This document shows, piece by piece, positions 9,493-18,909 of a stretch of DNA of 64,000 nucleotides. This stretch comes from Rhizobium acidisoli (GTDB lineage: Bacteria; Pseudomonadota; Alphaproteobacteria; Rhizobiales; Rhizobiaceae). The stretch's first letter is position 1. Each line of letters starts with the position of its first letter. Where the stretch lies: contig NZ_CP034999.1 of the NCBI RefSeq assembly GCF_002531755.2, positions 496,001 through 560,000 on the forward strand, read 5' to 3'. Below the pieces are notes generated by a model. The model did no database searches, was not told the DNA's origin, and worked only from the letters and a program-made list of their open reading frames with translations. The position numbers were made by a program, and so were the translations under genes.

Positions 9493-9671
9493 GTCGATCA
9501 GTCTCTTTCGGGCGGGTCGGCTTCGGTGAGACCGAACGGCGTTTGGTCATGGTGGTGGGCGTCCGTCATGCGCGTTACCGCCAGCGTTGGAGAAGCCGCA
9601 CGCAAGAAGTCGGCCAACTTCGCGTCGACGCAACGCGGCAAGACCGCGAATCGAAATCAATGAGAGCGGGC
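9341..9671. repeat. 330-bp segment repeated at 985-1316
   Basis: Covers the 5' end of the MFS gene (minus strand) and ~180 bp upstream. It matches 985-1316 closely. Both copies end at the same point, ~9671 and ~1316, after which the sequences differ; here the next sequence is an IS1202-like relic. Confidence 0.75.
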
Positions 9672-9699
9672 CGTCGTCGAAGCAGGTTGAACGACAGCC

Positions 9700-10093
9700 G
9701 AATGAACCGAGCATCGAAGTCCGCCATGAACGCCGGCGCATAGGCTTTAGCCCCGTCGATCGTGTCGATGCCGCGCAGCCGCAGTTCCTTGACGATCCTG
9801 CCGATCCGGCGAACCGCAGATGCAGACGAGCGGTTCTTAACCACCAGCGGTGCAAGCCGTCGATCTGGATGAGTTCACCGAAACAGTCGCGCCAGTAATT
9901 TTTGAATGACTTCGAGGCGATGCAATTCTTTCTGCGACATGGTGATCAAACAGGACATCACGCCTCCGAACGCTCCTGGTCTCCGCCAGGCTGAAGTCGG
10001 CATCCTTGCTCCCAACGTTGACGTTGACCAGCGCATCGAGAGGCGAGACTGTCGCATCTCTAACTGGCCCAACTGTCGCATTACTAAATAGCC
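9700..10093 (-). pseudogene. Internally deleted IS1202/ISNCY-like transposase relic with right IS end
   Basis: Pieces match the complete transposase at 13192-14619: the N-terminus (ITMSQKELHRLEVIQK at ~9900-9955), then ELIQIDGLHRWW and LHLRFAGS at ~9790-9880, then KELRLRGIDTIDGAKAYAP (~9710-9790). Hundreds of bases between these blocks are missing. The right inverted-repeat end is kept at ~10045-10092 (actgtcgcattactaaatag). Dead element. Confidence 0.8.
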
Positions 10094-10142
10094 GTGGAGA
10101 AGCTAACCCAAGTGCATCATGCCAGTTTTGCAGGATAGGGGA

Positions 10143-10930
10143 TCACCTGTCTTCGTGCAAATGCGCGATAAACACCTCGGTCGGTGTCCTGTATCCGAGG
10201 CACTTGCGCGGTTGATCGTTGATATGGCGCGTGAGGTGGAGAAGGTCGCGTGGCGACACAACTGCCAGATCTGTGGTGCCTGGCAGGAAGCGTCGAATGC
10301 GCTTGTTGGTGTTCTCGACGGTCCCTTTTTGCCAAGGCGCACTTGGGTCGCAAAACCAACTGCACGCACCGATCCCTTCTTCCAAAGCCCTGAACCCGGC
10401 GAACTCGGTACCGCGATCAAATGTGAAGCTTTGACGCGCGAAGGCCGGTAAAGGAGAAAACGCTTTGATGATCTTGTCCATGATCGGGCGCGAATGCCGG
10501 CTCGGATTCTTGATGGGAACGGTATAGCGGCTCTTGCGCTCCACGAAGGAAGTGACATTGGCATGGCCGAGTGGACGTTCGAAGATGAGGAGGTCGCCCT
10601 CCCAATGCCCAAACTGCGATCTATCTCCAATAAAATCAGGCCGTTGGGATATGCGGTGAGTGGCTGGAAACGCACCGTCCCGCGGCTTCCTGGAGCGCAG
10701 TGGGCGACGATTGCGGCGCGCTTCGGGCAGATAGCGATAGAGGCCTAGCCCATAACCTTCCTTGCTGTAGATGAAGCGATAGATTGTCTCTTTGCAGACG
10801 CGAACAAGACTTAGCCCCTCCGACAGTAGGCGTCCGGCAATCTGTTCTGGAGACCAGCGAGCCTCCAACTGGTTGATGATCTCTGTGCGCAAATTCGGGT
10901 GACGCCGCAGCTTTCTCAGCCGGCGCCGCC
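10143..10930 (-). pseudogene. IS30-family transposase, N-terminus missing
   Basis: The frame holds the IS30 catalytic domain: Asp in GHWEGDLL, Asp in TFDRGTEF and Glu in KGTVENTNKR, ending RKCLGYRTPTEVF. The natural frame continues upstream of the first usable start (TTG 10892) through ERRRRLRKLRRHPN and then meets a stop at ~10935. The ~70-80 residue helix-turn-helix region present in the copy at 11994-13004 is absent. It could not bind the IS ends normally. It lies next to an IS1202-like end fragment. Confidence 0.8.
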
Positions 10931-10997
10931 GCTCCTTGGAATGTGACTTCTAATGTAAATGCAACAAGGGCTTAAAGGCTACTACAGGGCAGGGAGA

Positions 10998-11087
10998 TCA
11001 GCCCCCGATCCGACCGGCTGGGCCGGGTTGAAAGGGCGGAGCGGGGGCGGGTGATGACGCACCCCTTCGGCTTTAGCTTTCTCACTA
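10998..11087. repeat. Solo IS1202-like left-end fragment (copy of 13087-13175)
   Basis: About 90 bp (gatcagcccccga...ggctttagctt) repeat the segment just downstream of the complete IS1202-like transposase gene. There is no transposase beside it, so it is a left-over end fragment. Confidence 0.6.
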
Positions 11088-11156
11088 GCAATTGTTCTTT
11101 TACCGCTCGATACTCGCTGGGACTTGCATGGCGCAGTTGGGGATCAAAGCCGCACG

Positions 11157-11894
11157 ATGCTTCCGGAAATCAACCTGCAAGGTGACGCCGACATCGCCGC
11201 GCTGTCACCACTTCTTCGCGGCATGCTTCTGTCCGTTGCCTATGCTGACGGTGAGGGTGGCATAGGATTGACGGCGACCGGCGCCATGAACCGCAAGTTC
11301 GTGCATTGGGCCGCTGTGCACTTTCTCTGGCCAGGATTCACAGCCGAGGACCTCTACAGCATGAACAAGGTGCTCAATGAAAGCGACATGCCGCCGCTTT
11401 GGGTCGTGCGCGACATGGCCCGTCATCTGAAGCTTCTTCGCCGGAAAAAGGATGTGCTGCTGCCAACCAGACGCGGCCGGGAGTTTTTGGTGAACCCGCA
11501 AGCCTTCTTCGATCTGGTCGCCACGGATTATCTCTATTCCTATGTCCACGCCACCGAGCGGGAAGAGGAGGTCCGAGCGCGTTTACGCTGGTGGCGCATG
11601 TTCCTCAATCTTCTCAATATTAAGGCCAGAGAAGGTTGCACGCCAATGGACGTTGTGAAGGTTCTCTATCCAGAGCTGGCGCCTTTGTCGGACACCGAAA
11701 TGACCATAGAAGGCTGGGAGTTGAAATCCGATCTTCAGTATGGCGTCTTCCAACGCTTATGCTGGCTCGGCTTGCTCTACGAGGCACGAGATGGGCTCAC
11801 TCTTCTGCAGGATGGATCCTTCCACAAGACGCTACTTTGGGCAGCTTGCCTGCAGTTGGAATCGGATACGCAAAGCGATATCGGCGTGCATTGA
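11157..11894 (+). CDS. Hypothetical protein, plasmid-type, possibly 5'-truncated
   Basis: A 245-residue protein from ATG 11157 (MLPEINLQGDAD); a TTG at 11124 is also possible and the frame stays open further upstream into the IS fragment, so the true N-terminus may be lost. The part SPLLRGMLLSVAYADGEGGIGLTATGAMNRKFVHWAA (quoted in pieces: SPLLRGM, GGIGLT, NRKFVHWAA) and MNKVLNESDMPPL look like a conserved domain that I associate with the C-terminal part of pRiA4b ORF-3-like plasmid proteins. No catalytic motif or function is known to me. Codon use looks normal for a real gene. Confidence 0.6.
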   Translation: MLPEINLQGDADIAALSPLLRGMLLSVAYADGEGGIGLTATGAMNRKFVHWAAVHFLWPGFTAEDLYSMNKVLNESDMPPLWVVRDMARHLKLLRRKKDVLLPTRRGREFLVNPQAFFDLVATDYLYSYVHATEREEEVRARLRWWRMFLNLLNIKAREGCTPMDVVKVLYPELAPLSDTEMTIEGWELKSDLQYGVFQRLCWLGLLYEARDGLTLLQDGSFHKTLLWAACLQLESDTQSDIGVH

Positions 11895-11904
11895 CGATCT
11901 CTAT

Positions 11905-11992
11905 TCTGCCGCTGGCTGCCTAATAACGCTTTCTCTCGCCGCGCAATCACCGCAGGATCATTCATAAAATCCGTCCTTCGCCCCGGCTTGCC
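11905..11992 (-). pseudogene. C-terminal scrap of an IS1202-like transposase
   Basis: The minus strand reads KPGRRTDFMNDPAVIARREKALL, matching the C-terminus RKPGPRTDFMNDPEVIAKRQKALA of the full transposase. The scrap ends abruptly where the IS30 copy begins (~11993), so IS30 inserted into or beside an older IS1202-like copy. Confidence 0.65.
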
Positions 11993-11993
11993 G

Positions 11994-13004
11994 TCATTTG
12001 TTCACTTCACGCCTGAACACTTCAGCTGGGGTGCGGAAACCAAGGCATTTTCTCGGCGTACTGTTCAACCGATCGATCAGTGATCGTATCGATTCATCAG
12101 GAACTGACAGGACAGCAGTATCCCTCGGCAGGTAACGCCGAATCCGCCGATTCATGTTCTCAACGGAGCCTTTTTGCCAGGGCGCAGACGGATCGCAGAA
12201 CCATGCATCGGTTCCCCTTCCCTGCTTCAGTCGCCGCCAGGAGACGAATTCAAATCCGCGATCAAACGTCAAACTTTGCCGGGCATGCCTGGGCAGGGGG
12301 CTGAGCACGTCGATGAGCCGCTCCATGATCGGCTTGGACTGCCGGTCGTTGTTTTTGAACAGCATGGTGAACCGGCTCGTCCGCTCAACAACCGTTGCCA
12401 CATTGGCATTGCACTGAACCCTTTCGAAGATCATGAGATCGGCTTCCCAGTGACCGAATTCCTTGCGATCGTTGATGGCTTCCGGCCGATGTTTGATCGA
12501 ACGCTCATCTGGAAAGACTGGATTCTGCGGCTTGCGAGCATATCGCGGCCGGCGCTTTCTCCGCCGTTCCGGGAGAAGCCGCGCGAGTTGCTGCCGTCGT
12601 CCTTCTGGTGAATAGACATACCGGTAGATCGTCTCGTGACAGACGCTTGCCTTGGCCGCTGGTTCGATTTTCAGTCGTCCAGCAATCTGTTCCGGCGACC
12701 AGCCGGATTCCAACTTTCCGATCACTTCGTTCCGCAAATCCTCGCGACGAAAGAGCTTGCCGATCCGCCGGCGCCTGTCGCGCGCCATGTCGTTGGCGGT
12801 CATCGCCCAGTAGCCCTCGGCATCGGGGAATTCCTGATCGTGCCAGTAGTTGCGTTTGATCTCCCGGGAGATGGTCGCACGGTCCCGGCCGAGGCGTCTG
12901 GCGATCTCAGACTGGCTAAACTTCTGATCCAACATCCTGGAAATCGATCGGCGTTCGTCAAAACGGGGAGAGTGTGACATTCCAACTTTGCAGAAACAGG
13001 ACAC
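11994..13004 (-). CDS. IS30-family transposase, apparently complete
   Basis: A 336-residue protein with an N-terminal helix-turn-helix (SRMLDQKFSQSEIARRLGRDRATISREIKRN), a second DNA-binding part (LESGWSPEQIAGRL), and the DDE domain with Asp in FGHWEADLM, Asp in TFDRGFEF and Glu in GSVENMNRRIRR. Length and motif order fit active IS30 transposases. It is related to but clearly different from the truncated copy at 10143-10930. Confidence 0.88.
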   Translation of the reverse strand: MSCFCKVGMSHSPRFDERRSISRMLDQKFSQSEIARRLGRDRATISREIKRNYWHDQEFPDAEGYWAMTANDMARDRRRRIGKLFRREDLRNEVIGKLESGWSPEQIAGRLKIEPAAKASVCHETIYRYVYSPEGRRQQLARLLPERRRKRRPRYARKPQNPVFPDERSIKHRPEAINDRKEFGHWEADLMIFERVQCNANVATVVERTSRFTMLFKNNDRQSKPIMERLIDVLSPLPRHARQSLTFDRGFEFVSWRRLKQGRGTDAWFCDPSAPWQKGSVENMNRRIRRYLPRDTAVLSVPDESIRSLIDRLNSTPRKCLGFRTPAEVFRREVNK

Positions 13005-13028
13005 TTCAACTTTGCGGCTACAAACAAT

Positions 13029-14756
13029 GTCAAAGCTGATTAGAGGCGCGACGTCGTCAGCCAGTTAGAAACGCGACACTGGCACTGGCGATCAGCCCCC
13101 GACCGAACCGGCTGGTCCGGGTTGCAAGGGTAGGGAGGGGGCGGGTGAGAGGCACCCTTCGGCTTTAGCTTTGAGACTATGGCGACACCATTCATTCGGC
13201 AGCCTCCATCCGCGCCAGCGCCTTCTGCCGTTTGGCAATGACTTCCGGATCGTTCATGAAGTCCGTCCGCGGGCCGGGCTTGCGACCACGCTTTTGATAA
13301 CCGTTGCCCTGGCTACCATCCGGTATCCCAAACATATGATCCGTCTGACCGGTGCGGCGCGGGCCGCTCTTACTGCGCTGCAGTTCACGTCCAGCCTGCA
13401 GCTCAGCGACGATCGAAAGCATGTCGTCCAAACGCTTGTTGTCGACGACTTCGGGTCTATGTATCGATCGCAACTTATCGAAGGTTCTGTAGGGCAGGGC
13501 AAAACTCTCGTGCATGATCTCGAGGCGACCATCCGGATAGTCGCAGACGACGACCTTCTTACCCGCCAGCGCCTTGGCCTGTTCCGTCGGATCGAGGATG
13601 AACAGGACCTTGTCGTAGCGTAGCGTCAGGGACTGCGACAGCGTGCGGACCTCCTTCCGGCACATGGCGGCATCGAGGTTCTCATGTGCGGCCAGCGGCC
13701 GATGCATGTCCTTCGGATTGCGCGGCGGCTTGCCGAAACGAGCATTGAAATCCGCAATGAACGCCGGTGCATAGAGGTTTGCAGCCTCGATCGTGTCGAT
13801 GCCGCGCAGCCGCAGTTCCTTGACCAATCGATCCTGCAGCGTCTGATTGGCGCGTTCCACGCGACCTTTGGCCTGCGGGGTGTTGGCGCAGATGATATCG
13901 ATGTTGAGCTCATAAAGGGCACGACCGAACTGCGTCAGGCCGCTCGTCCGGTCTTTCTCCGATGCATGGACCGGGCGGAAGACACCGTGCTTGTCGCTAT
14001 AGAATGCCAGAGGTTTGCCCCATTGCTGCAGATAGGCCTTCGTCGCATGCAGGTAGTCGAAGGTGTTCTCCGATCCGGCGAACCGCAGATGCAAGAGCTT
14101 GCCGGTAGCATCATCGATGTAGACGAGCAGGGCGCATTTGGGACCGCGGTTCTCAAACCACCAGTGATGCGAACCGTCGATCTGGACGAGCTCGCCGAGA
14201 CAATCCCGCCGGCCGCGCGGCTGAAAAATCCGCTTCTTGCGTTCGCGTCGCGAGATCCAGATGCCGGCCTCGGTCATCCATTGGCGTAACGTCTCCTTGG
14301 CGACCGAAATCTGATGCAGTTCGATCAGTTTCTCGCGTGCTAACGTCGGACCGAAATCCGGATAGCGTTCGCGGATCAGATCCAGCGCCGCATTGCGAAA
14401 ATCCTCGCTGTGGCGCCGATTGCTCGGCCGTGATCGCTTCTTCGAAACAAGACCGGCTTCACCGGAACGATCATAAGCCTGCAGCAGCCTATGAACCTGA
14501 CTTCGGCTGAGATCGAGCACCTCAGTCGCCTGGACGACGCTCAGGCGTCGATCACGGATCTTCTGAACAACTTCGAGGCGATGCAATTCTTTCTGCGACA
14601 TGGTGATCATAAAGGACATGACGACTCCGACCGCTCATGGTCTCGACCAGGCTGAAAGTCGTCATCCTTGCTCCCAACGTTGGCATTGACCAGCACGTCG
14701 AAAGGCGAGACTGTCGCATCTCTAACTGGCCCAACTGTCGCATTACTAAATAGCTC
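13029..14756 (-). mobile_element. Complete IS1202/ISNCY-like insertion sequence with flanking 11-bp direct repeat
   Basis: The ends are inverted: both start agct-N2-ttag and carry two spaced GCGAC boxes (left ~13035-13083; right, read backwards, ~14753-14706), with the second box in each inside gccagttaga. The 11-mer ctacaaacaat flanks the element on both sides (13018-13028 and 14757-14767), as expected for a target duplication. The element holds one transposase gene. Confidence 0.75.
13192..14619 (-). CDS. IS1202/ISNCY-family transposase
   Basis: A 475-residue protein: N-terminal helix-turn-helix (QATEVLDLSRSQVHRLLQAY), second DNA-binding region, then an rve-type catalytic domain with Asp in GELVQIDGSHHWW, Asp in YSDKHGVF and Glu in KGRVERANQTLQDR, and a long basic C-terminus. 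It looks intact and is the likely source of the relics at 9700-10093, 10998-11087 and 11905-11992. Confidence 0.85.
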   Translation of the reverse strand: MSFMITMSQKELHRLEVVQKIRDRRLSVVQATEVLDLSRSQVHRLLQAYDRSGEAGLVSKKRSRPSNRRHSEDFRNAALDLIRERYPDFGPTLAREKLIELHQISVAKETLRQWMTEAGIWISRRERKKRIFQPRGRRDCLGELVQIDGSHHWWFENRGPKCALLVYIDDATGKLLHLRFAGSENTFDYLHATKAYLQQWGKPLAFYSDKHGVFRPVHASEKDRTSGLTQFGRALYELNIDIICANTPQAKGRVERANQTLQDRLVKELRLRGIDTIEAANLYAPAFIADFNARFGKPPRNPKDMHRPLAAHENLDAAMCRKEVRTLSQSLTLRYDKVLFILDPTEQAKALAGKKVVVCDYPDGRLEIMHESFALPYRTFDKLRSIHRPEVVDNKRLDDMLSIVAELQAGRELQRSKSGPRRTGQTDHMFGIPDGSQGNGYQKRGRKPGPRTDFMNDPEVIAKRQKALARMEAAE

Positions 14757-14783
14757 CTACAAACAATTGTTGCGTAAGGGTTA

Positions 14784-15119
14784 TTATGGAACACTTCTGC
14801 GTGCGTACTGCTTGTTCGACTTAGCGAACGCCTCACGCGTCAAGCGATCAACAGGAGGATAAGGGCACCGGAAATGAGCATTGCAGTCGTGGAGTGAAGG
14901 GCTGGACCGCCTTGACAAGAGCGTCCGAACGTCGAACGCCGCTCGAGTTTTGTCCCGCTTCAACGCCGGCGCTCGGCCCAACGGAACCCTCACTGGATCC
15001 TGACCCGGAACCACGGCACTAGGTGTACATTGAGCCAGCTGACCCATCTCGCGTTTGAACAGATCATAACCAGCAAAATGATCGGGTCGATAGCTTGGAA
15101 TAACCTCCATTCGCTTCAC
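14784..15119 (-). CDS. Hypothetical protein
   Basis: An open frame of 111 residues; an ATG nine bases inside (MEVIPSYRPDHFAGYDLF...) has a purine-rich stretch (ggaaagg) upstream. The first ~25 residues look natural, the rest is rich in Arg and Ser and may be a shadow. No family recognised. It ends ~30 bp from the IS1202-like element. Confidence 0.3.
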   Translation of the reverse strand: MKRMEVIPSYRPDHFAGYDLFKREMGQLAQCTPSAVVPGQDPVRVPLGRAPALKRDKTRAAFDVRTLLSRRSSPSLHDCNAHFRCPYPPVDRLTREAFAKSNKQYARRSVP

Positions 15120-15755
15120 CCTTTCCTTGTTGGACCAAAAGTAGTCGGCCTAGCATTGATTTAGAACATTGCGCAGAGGGTCAGCAAATATCGTCGCAGA
15201 ACCGTAAGGCGCCCAACTGGCTTCCAGACCTATGGCGGCTCCGTGAATTCTTCGCTCTGGCGTGACCTTGCAGCCAATGTGTGGAACCAATCTAAAGTAT
15301 CAAGCGATGGCTCTCGGCGCTTTTGGACCACCGCAAGTTGGCCGGAAAGAAACAAACAATTATCTTCAATCATTCAATAGATTAAGAGCGTGCGCGGTAT
15401 CATAGAGGACATCGTCGCGTCTCGGCCTCGAGAAACTCGACAGTTCGTTGATTGGCTCTTTCAGAGGAAACAACCGGACCTGACGCTGCTGGGGGAAGCT
15501 GATTCCACGGGCTGTTCAGTCGTTTCAGCGTCGTTCGAAGAGAGGCATTCGACATCGCGGTTTCAGAGCCATGGTTGGTGGTTTCCGTTGGCACGGTACA
15601 TGCATTGACATCCGCTGATACGTCTGCGTCACCTTCAGGAGAAAGAGTCTCGTGCTCAAGCTCACAGAGGACATCGTCACATTGGGTTGGGTGGTCCTGG
15701 TCCGAGAGGCACAACAGCGCGCTGGCAGTCTGCCCCGCGCGGTAGGGCACGTGCA
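15120..15755. other. No supported gene
   Basis: About 640 bp with only short conflicting frames on both strands (for example 15390-15608 plus and 15400-15900 minus). Nothing resembles a known family. Confidence 0.35.
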
Positions 15756-16325
15756 ATGCAGGTGACTCTGGAAACCGCGCGACTATATTTGCGCCCGCTA
15801 ACCACACCATGGGACCTGCTGCGATTTCATGCACTTCATGCCGATCCTTTCGTTGCGAATGCCATATATGACGGCAAGCCTCCGTCCTTTGCAGACACAT
15901 GTGCCGAGTTCAAGAAGTCCCGTGCCGATTGGGATAGGTATGGAATCGGTCTCTTTGCAGTATTCGAACGCGACGGCGCCAGCCAGGAAGGCCGCTTCCT
16001 TGGACAACGCCACCTAGCTCAGCGCATGCTTTCACCAGGCCGCATCCGGCAATGAATATGCTCCAGAAGCGGGATGTGCCATCCTTGATTTTGCCTTCAC
16101 GACCCTGGCAGCACCGCGAGTCCTGTGCTTTGTTCGGCCTGAGAACCAGCGTTCCTTGCGTTCAGTTGGAAAGATGGGATTCCGGCAGATCGGTGACAGG
16201 TGGTTTGGCGACCAACTGACGCGCTGCTTCGAGGTAAGGCAACAAGACCTGAATAGAATAATCGCAGCAAATCCACGCTTTGCGCCGGTTCGCTACCTTA
16301 TTCAAAAGCCGGCGATGACGGATTC
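15756..16325 (+). pseudogene. GNAT-family N-acetyltransferase, frameshifted
   Basis: From ATG 15756 (MQVTLETARLYLRPLT) the frame reads the N-terminal half of a RimJ-type GNAT acetyltransferase and stops at ~16055 after RFLGQRHLAQRMLSPG. The second half continues in another frame: NEYAPEAGCAILDFAFTTL, RVLCFVRPENQRSLRSVGKMGF, RWFGDQLTRCFEV. Together they make a family-length protein, so one indel near 16040 broke it. Such enzymes acetylate small molecules or protein N-termini using acetyl-CoA. Confidence 0.7.
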
Positions 16326-16327
16326 TG

Positions 16328-16535
16328 TAGGCCAGGCGATTAGGCCCGACGCGCAATCGCTTCCGCGACCTCGATGCGCCCGTAGCCAACGTTGAAGCAG
16401 TAGAGACCAGCGAAGTCGTCGATCAGCTGGTTGCCGCGGGCGTCCTCGATGCTTACCCGCTCCACGATCGTCGGCTCACCAAGTTGCCCGTTGCGAAATC
16501 TTTGAGATGCCTAAAAGGATGAGAGCCATGTTACG
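16328..16535 (-). pseudogene. Fragment of a class III aminotransferase gene 5' end
   Basis: The minus strand reads FATGNLGEPTIVE, NQLIDDFAGLYCFNVGYGRIEVAEAIA, matching the N-terminal region of the complete aminotransferase at 21263-22666 (NQLIDGFAGLYCVNVGYGRTEVAEAIS). Only ~200 bp remain, with a frame break at the distal end. It is a dead duplicate lying downstream of the glutamate dehydrogenase pseudogene. Confidence 0.75.
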
Positions 16536-17864
16536 GTGCTGCCAAGCAGAGTGCGGGTTTCGCGCGGCTCGCTGTACAACGGTGGCCGACCGTCATACCT
16601 ACACACCCGACTGCGTCTTCAATTTGGTCTGTCCTGCCGGCCCTGCGTTCCAGCGTCGCGGCAATCGTCTGGTTACGCCGCTCGCGCCGGCGCCGTTCCA
16701 TCCGGCCGAAGGGAATATGCGTCAGGTTCTTCACCCACTCGAAGTAGCTGACAACGACGCCGCCGGCATTCACGTAAAGATCGGGTAGAATAATGATCCC
16801 GCGGGTGCGCAGTGCTCTGTCGGCCTCGAAAGATACCGGTCCGTTGGCCGCTTCGACCACGAGACGCGCCTTGATGCACTCCGCGTTGCCCGCATGGATC
16901 GCATTTTCCATCGCCGCCGGGATGAGGATGTCGCATGGCTGCTCGATGCCCTTCATATCGCCGGGAAATGAGGTGGCGCCCTCGAAACCGAGGATGCTGC
17001 CAGTTTTGTTCTGATGTTGCTTCAGCGCCTCGATTGGCAGGCCGTCGGCATTGGCGACATAGCCGTCCCGTTCAGCGACGACGGTTATCCGAGCACCATT
17101 CTCTTCGGAGAGGAACCTTGCCGCATGGTAGCCGACATTGCCGAAGCCCTGAACGATGACGGCCGCACCCTTCAGATCACGCTTGCCGCTCAATCCGGCG
17201 GTGCGCGGATCCTGGAGATAGCTCTGGATGGCGAATTGGACACCTCGACCGGTTGCTTCGGTGCGACCGGCGATACCCCCTTCGACAGCGGCTTGCCGGT
17301 CACGCAGGCGCGGGCATTGATCACATCAGTCGGATTGGCGCGGCGAAACTCGTCCATCATCCAGGCCATCTCCCGCTCGCCCGTACCAATGTCGGGAGCT
17401 GGGACGTTGACGCCGGGGCCGATCAGGCCGCGTTTGTTGAGTTCCTGCGTGAAGCGGCGGGTGATGCGCTCGAGCTCCTGCGGCGTCCATTCGCGCGGAT
17501 CGATCTTCAGCGCGCCCTTCGAGCCGCCGAACGGCACATCAACCAGCGAGCATTTAAGCGTCATCAGCGCTGCCAGCGCTTCGACCTCTTCAGCGTCGGC
17601 GTTCGACGCGTAGCGGATGCCACCCTTCACCGGCTCACAGTCGCTGTGGACCGATCGCCACCCGACGAAGCTGTACATGCGGCCGCGCAGGCGAACGCCG
17701 AACCGGACAGTATAGGTCGAGTTGCACTGCATGATCCGCTCCGACAGGCCTTCCGGCAGATCGAGGAAGGTCATCTCATGACGGAAGTTCTGATCAACGC
17801 TATCCAGGAAGCCCGCAGAGCTGGTCTCTCCGAGCTGTACATCGCGTTGTGGTATTGCGTTCAC
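16536..17864 (-). pseudogene. Glu/Leu/Phe/Val-type glutamate dehydrogenase, frameshifted and C-terminally truncated
   Basis: The first half (MNAIPQRDVQLG..., 17864 to ~17270) contains PVKGGIRYASNADAEEVEALAALMTLKCSLVDVPFGGSKGA and PGVNVPAPDIGTGEREMAWMMD split over the dimer and catalytic domain. A frameshift near 17270 (within a run of Cs) moves the rest into another frame: GRGVQFAIQ, then the NAD-binding part VIVQGFGNVGYHAARFL, GATSFPGDMKGIEQ..., ILPDLYVNAGGVVVSYFEW. The protein ends wrongly after FGRMERRRRERRNQTIAATLE, losing the usual ~40-residue C-terminus. The enzyme would interconvert glutamate and 2-oxoglutarate. Confidence 0.8.
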
Positions 17865-17921
17865 TTGGCGTTCCTCCTAGCTGGGAAAGTCTCGGCCGCG
17901 GCTGTTTCAGCTGCACAAAAT

Positions 17922-18275
17922 TCATCGGTCGGCATTGCGAACGAGCAGGGCGTAGATCAGCGTGAACAGGCGTCGGGCGGTGTCGTTGTCGATCTTCAGT
18001 TTCGCTGACAGCCGGCTTTTCAGCAATTCGGCGGCCTCATTATGAACGCCACGCCGGCCCATATCGATTGCCTCAAGGCGCTCAGGCCCAGAGTGGCGAA
18101 CAGCGTCATAGTAACTCTCGCAGATGCGGGTGTAGTCTTTCAGCAAGCGGCGAAAGGGCGTGAGCGACAGGTAGTGACTGACAACATGCCCGCCCTGATC
18201 AACAGCAACATGCAATGCCAGGCGCCCAATGGTCTTGCGAAGCCGGCAGCGGCCGGCTCCACGTTTCGGCATTAG
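17922..18275 (-). pseudogene. UPF0262-family protein, N-terminus replaced
   Basis: The C-terminal two thirds match the alphaproteobacterial UPF0262 family: [60 protein letters not shown]. The usual N-terminal ~60 residues are missing and what precedes ([14 protein letters not shown]...) is not protein-like. The function of the family is unknown. It sits just downstream of the CoA-transferase genes. Confidence 0.65.
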
Positions 18276-18283
18276 CCACAGGC

Positions 18284-18892
18284 CTAGTTGACAATAGTCG
18301 CCTCGGTGGCGCTGCGGATCTCGCCGTCGGTGACGCCCTCGGCAAGCTCGACCAGCTTCAGTCCGCCATCGACGGCGTCGAGCACACCAAGATTGGTGAT
18401 GATCCGATCGACGACGCTTTGTCCGGTCAGCGGCAGGGTGCACGCCTTCAGCACCTTGGATTCGCCGGCCTTGTTGGTGTGATCCATGACGACCACCACC
18501 CGCTTCACACCAGCGACCAGATCCATCGCGCCACCCATGCCCTTGACGAGCTTCCAGGGTATCATCCAGTTAGCGAGGTCGACGTTCTCAGCGACTTCCA
18601 TGGCGCCGAGGATTGCCATGGCGATCTTGCTCTGCGCCGAATCGAAGAAAGCCGAATGCGGCAATGCCGTCACCGTCTGCTTGCCGGCATTGATGAGATC
18701 CGCGTCAATCTGACCTTCGGTTGGAAAGGGACCGATGCCGAGCAAGCCATTCTCCGACTGCAGCGTCACATGGACGCCTTCAGGGATGTAGTTGGCGACC
18801 AGCGTCGGAATGCCGATGCCGAGATTGACGTAGGTGCCATCTTCGAGTTCGCGGGCAGCACGCGCCGCCATCTGGTTTCTGTCCCAGGCCAT
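18284..18892 (-). CDS. scoB: 3-oxoacid CoA-transferase, subunit B
   Basis: A 202-residue protein (start ATG 18892, [19 protein letters not shown]) with the family pattern [15 protein letters not shown], the catalytic Glu in [12 protein letters not shown], and [17 protein letters not shown]. Subunit B pairs with subunit A to move CoA from succinyl-CoA to a 3-oxo acid or related acid. It follows subunit A by ~18 bp in the same operon as the aldehyde dehydrogenase and aminotransferase. Since A is frameshifted, the pair may not work. Confidence 0.88.
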   Translation of the reverse strand: MAWDRNQMAARAARELEDGTYVNLGIGIPTLVANYIPEGVHVTLQSENGLLGIGPFPTEGQIDADLINAGKQTVTALPHSAFFDSAQSKIAMAILGAMEVAENVDLANWMIPWKLVKGMGGAMDLVAGVKRVVVVMDHTNKAGESKVLKACTLPLTGQSVVDRIITNLGVLDAVDGGLKLVELAEGVTDGEIRSATEATIVN

Positions 18893-18909
18893 GTCTCGTC
18901 CCCTGCCCT

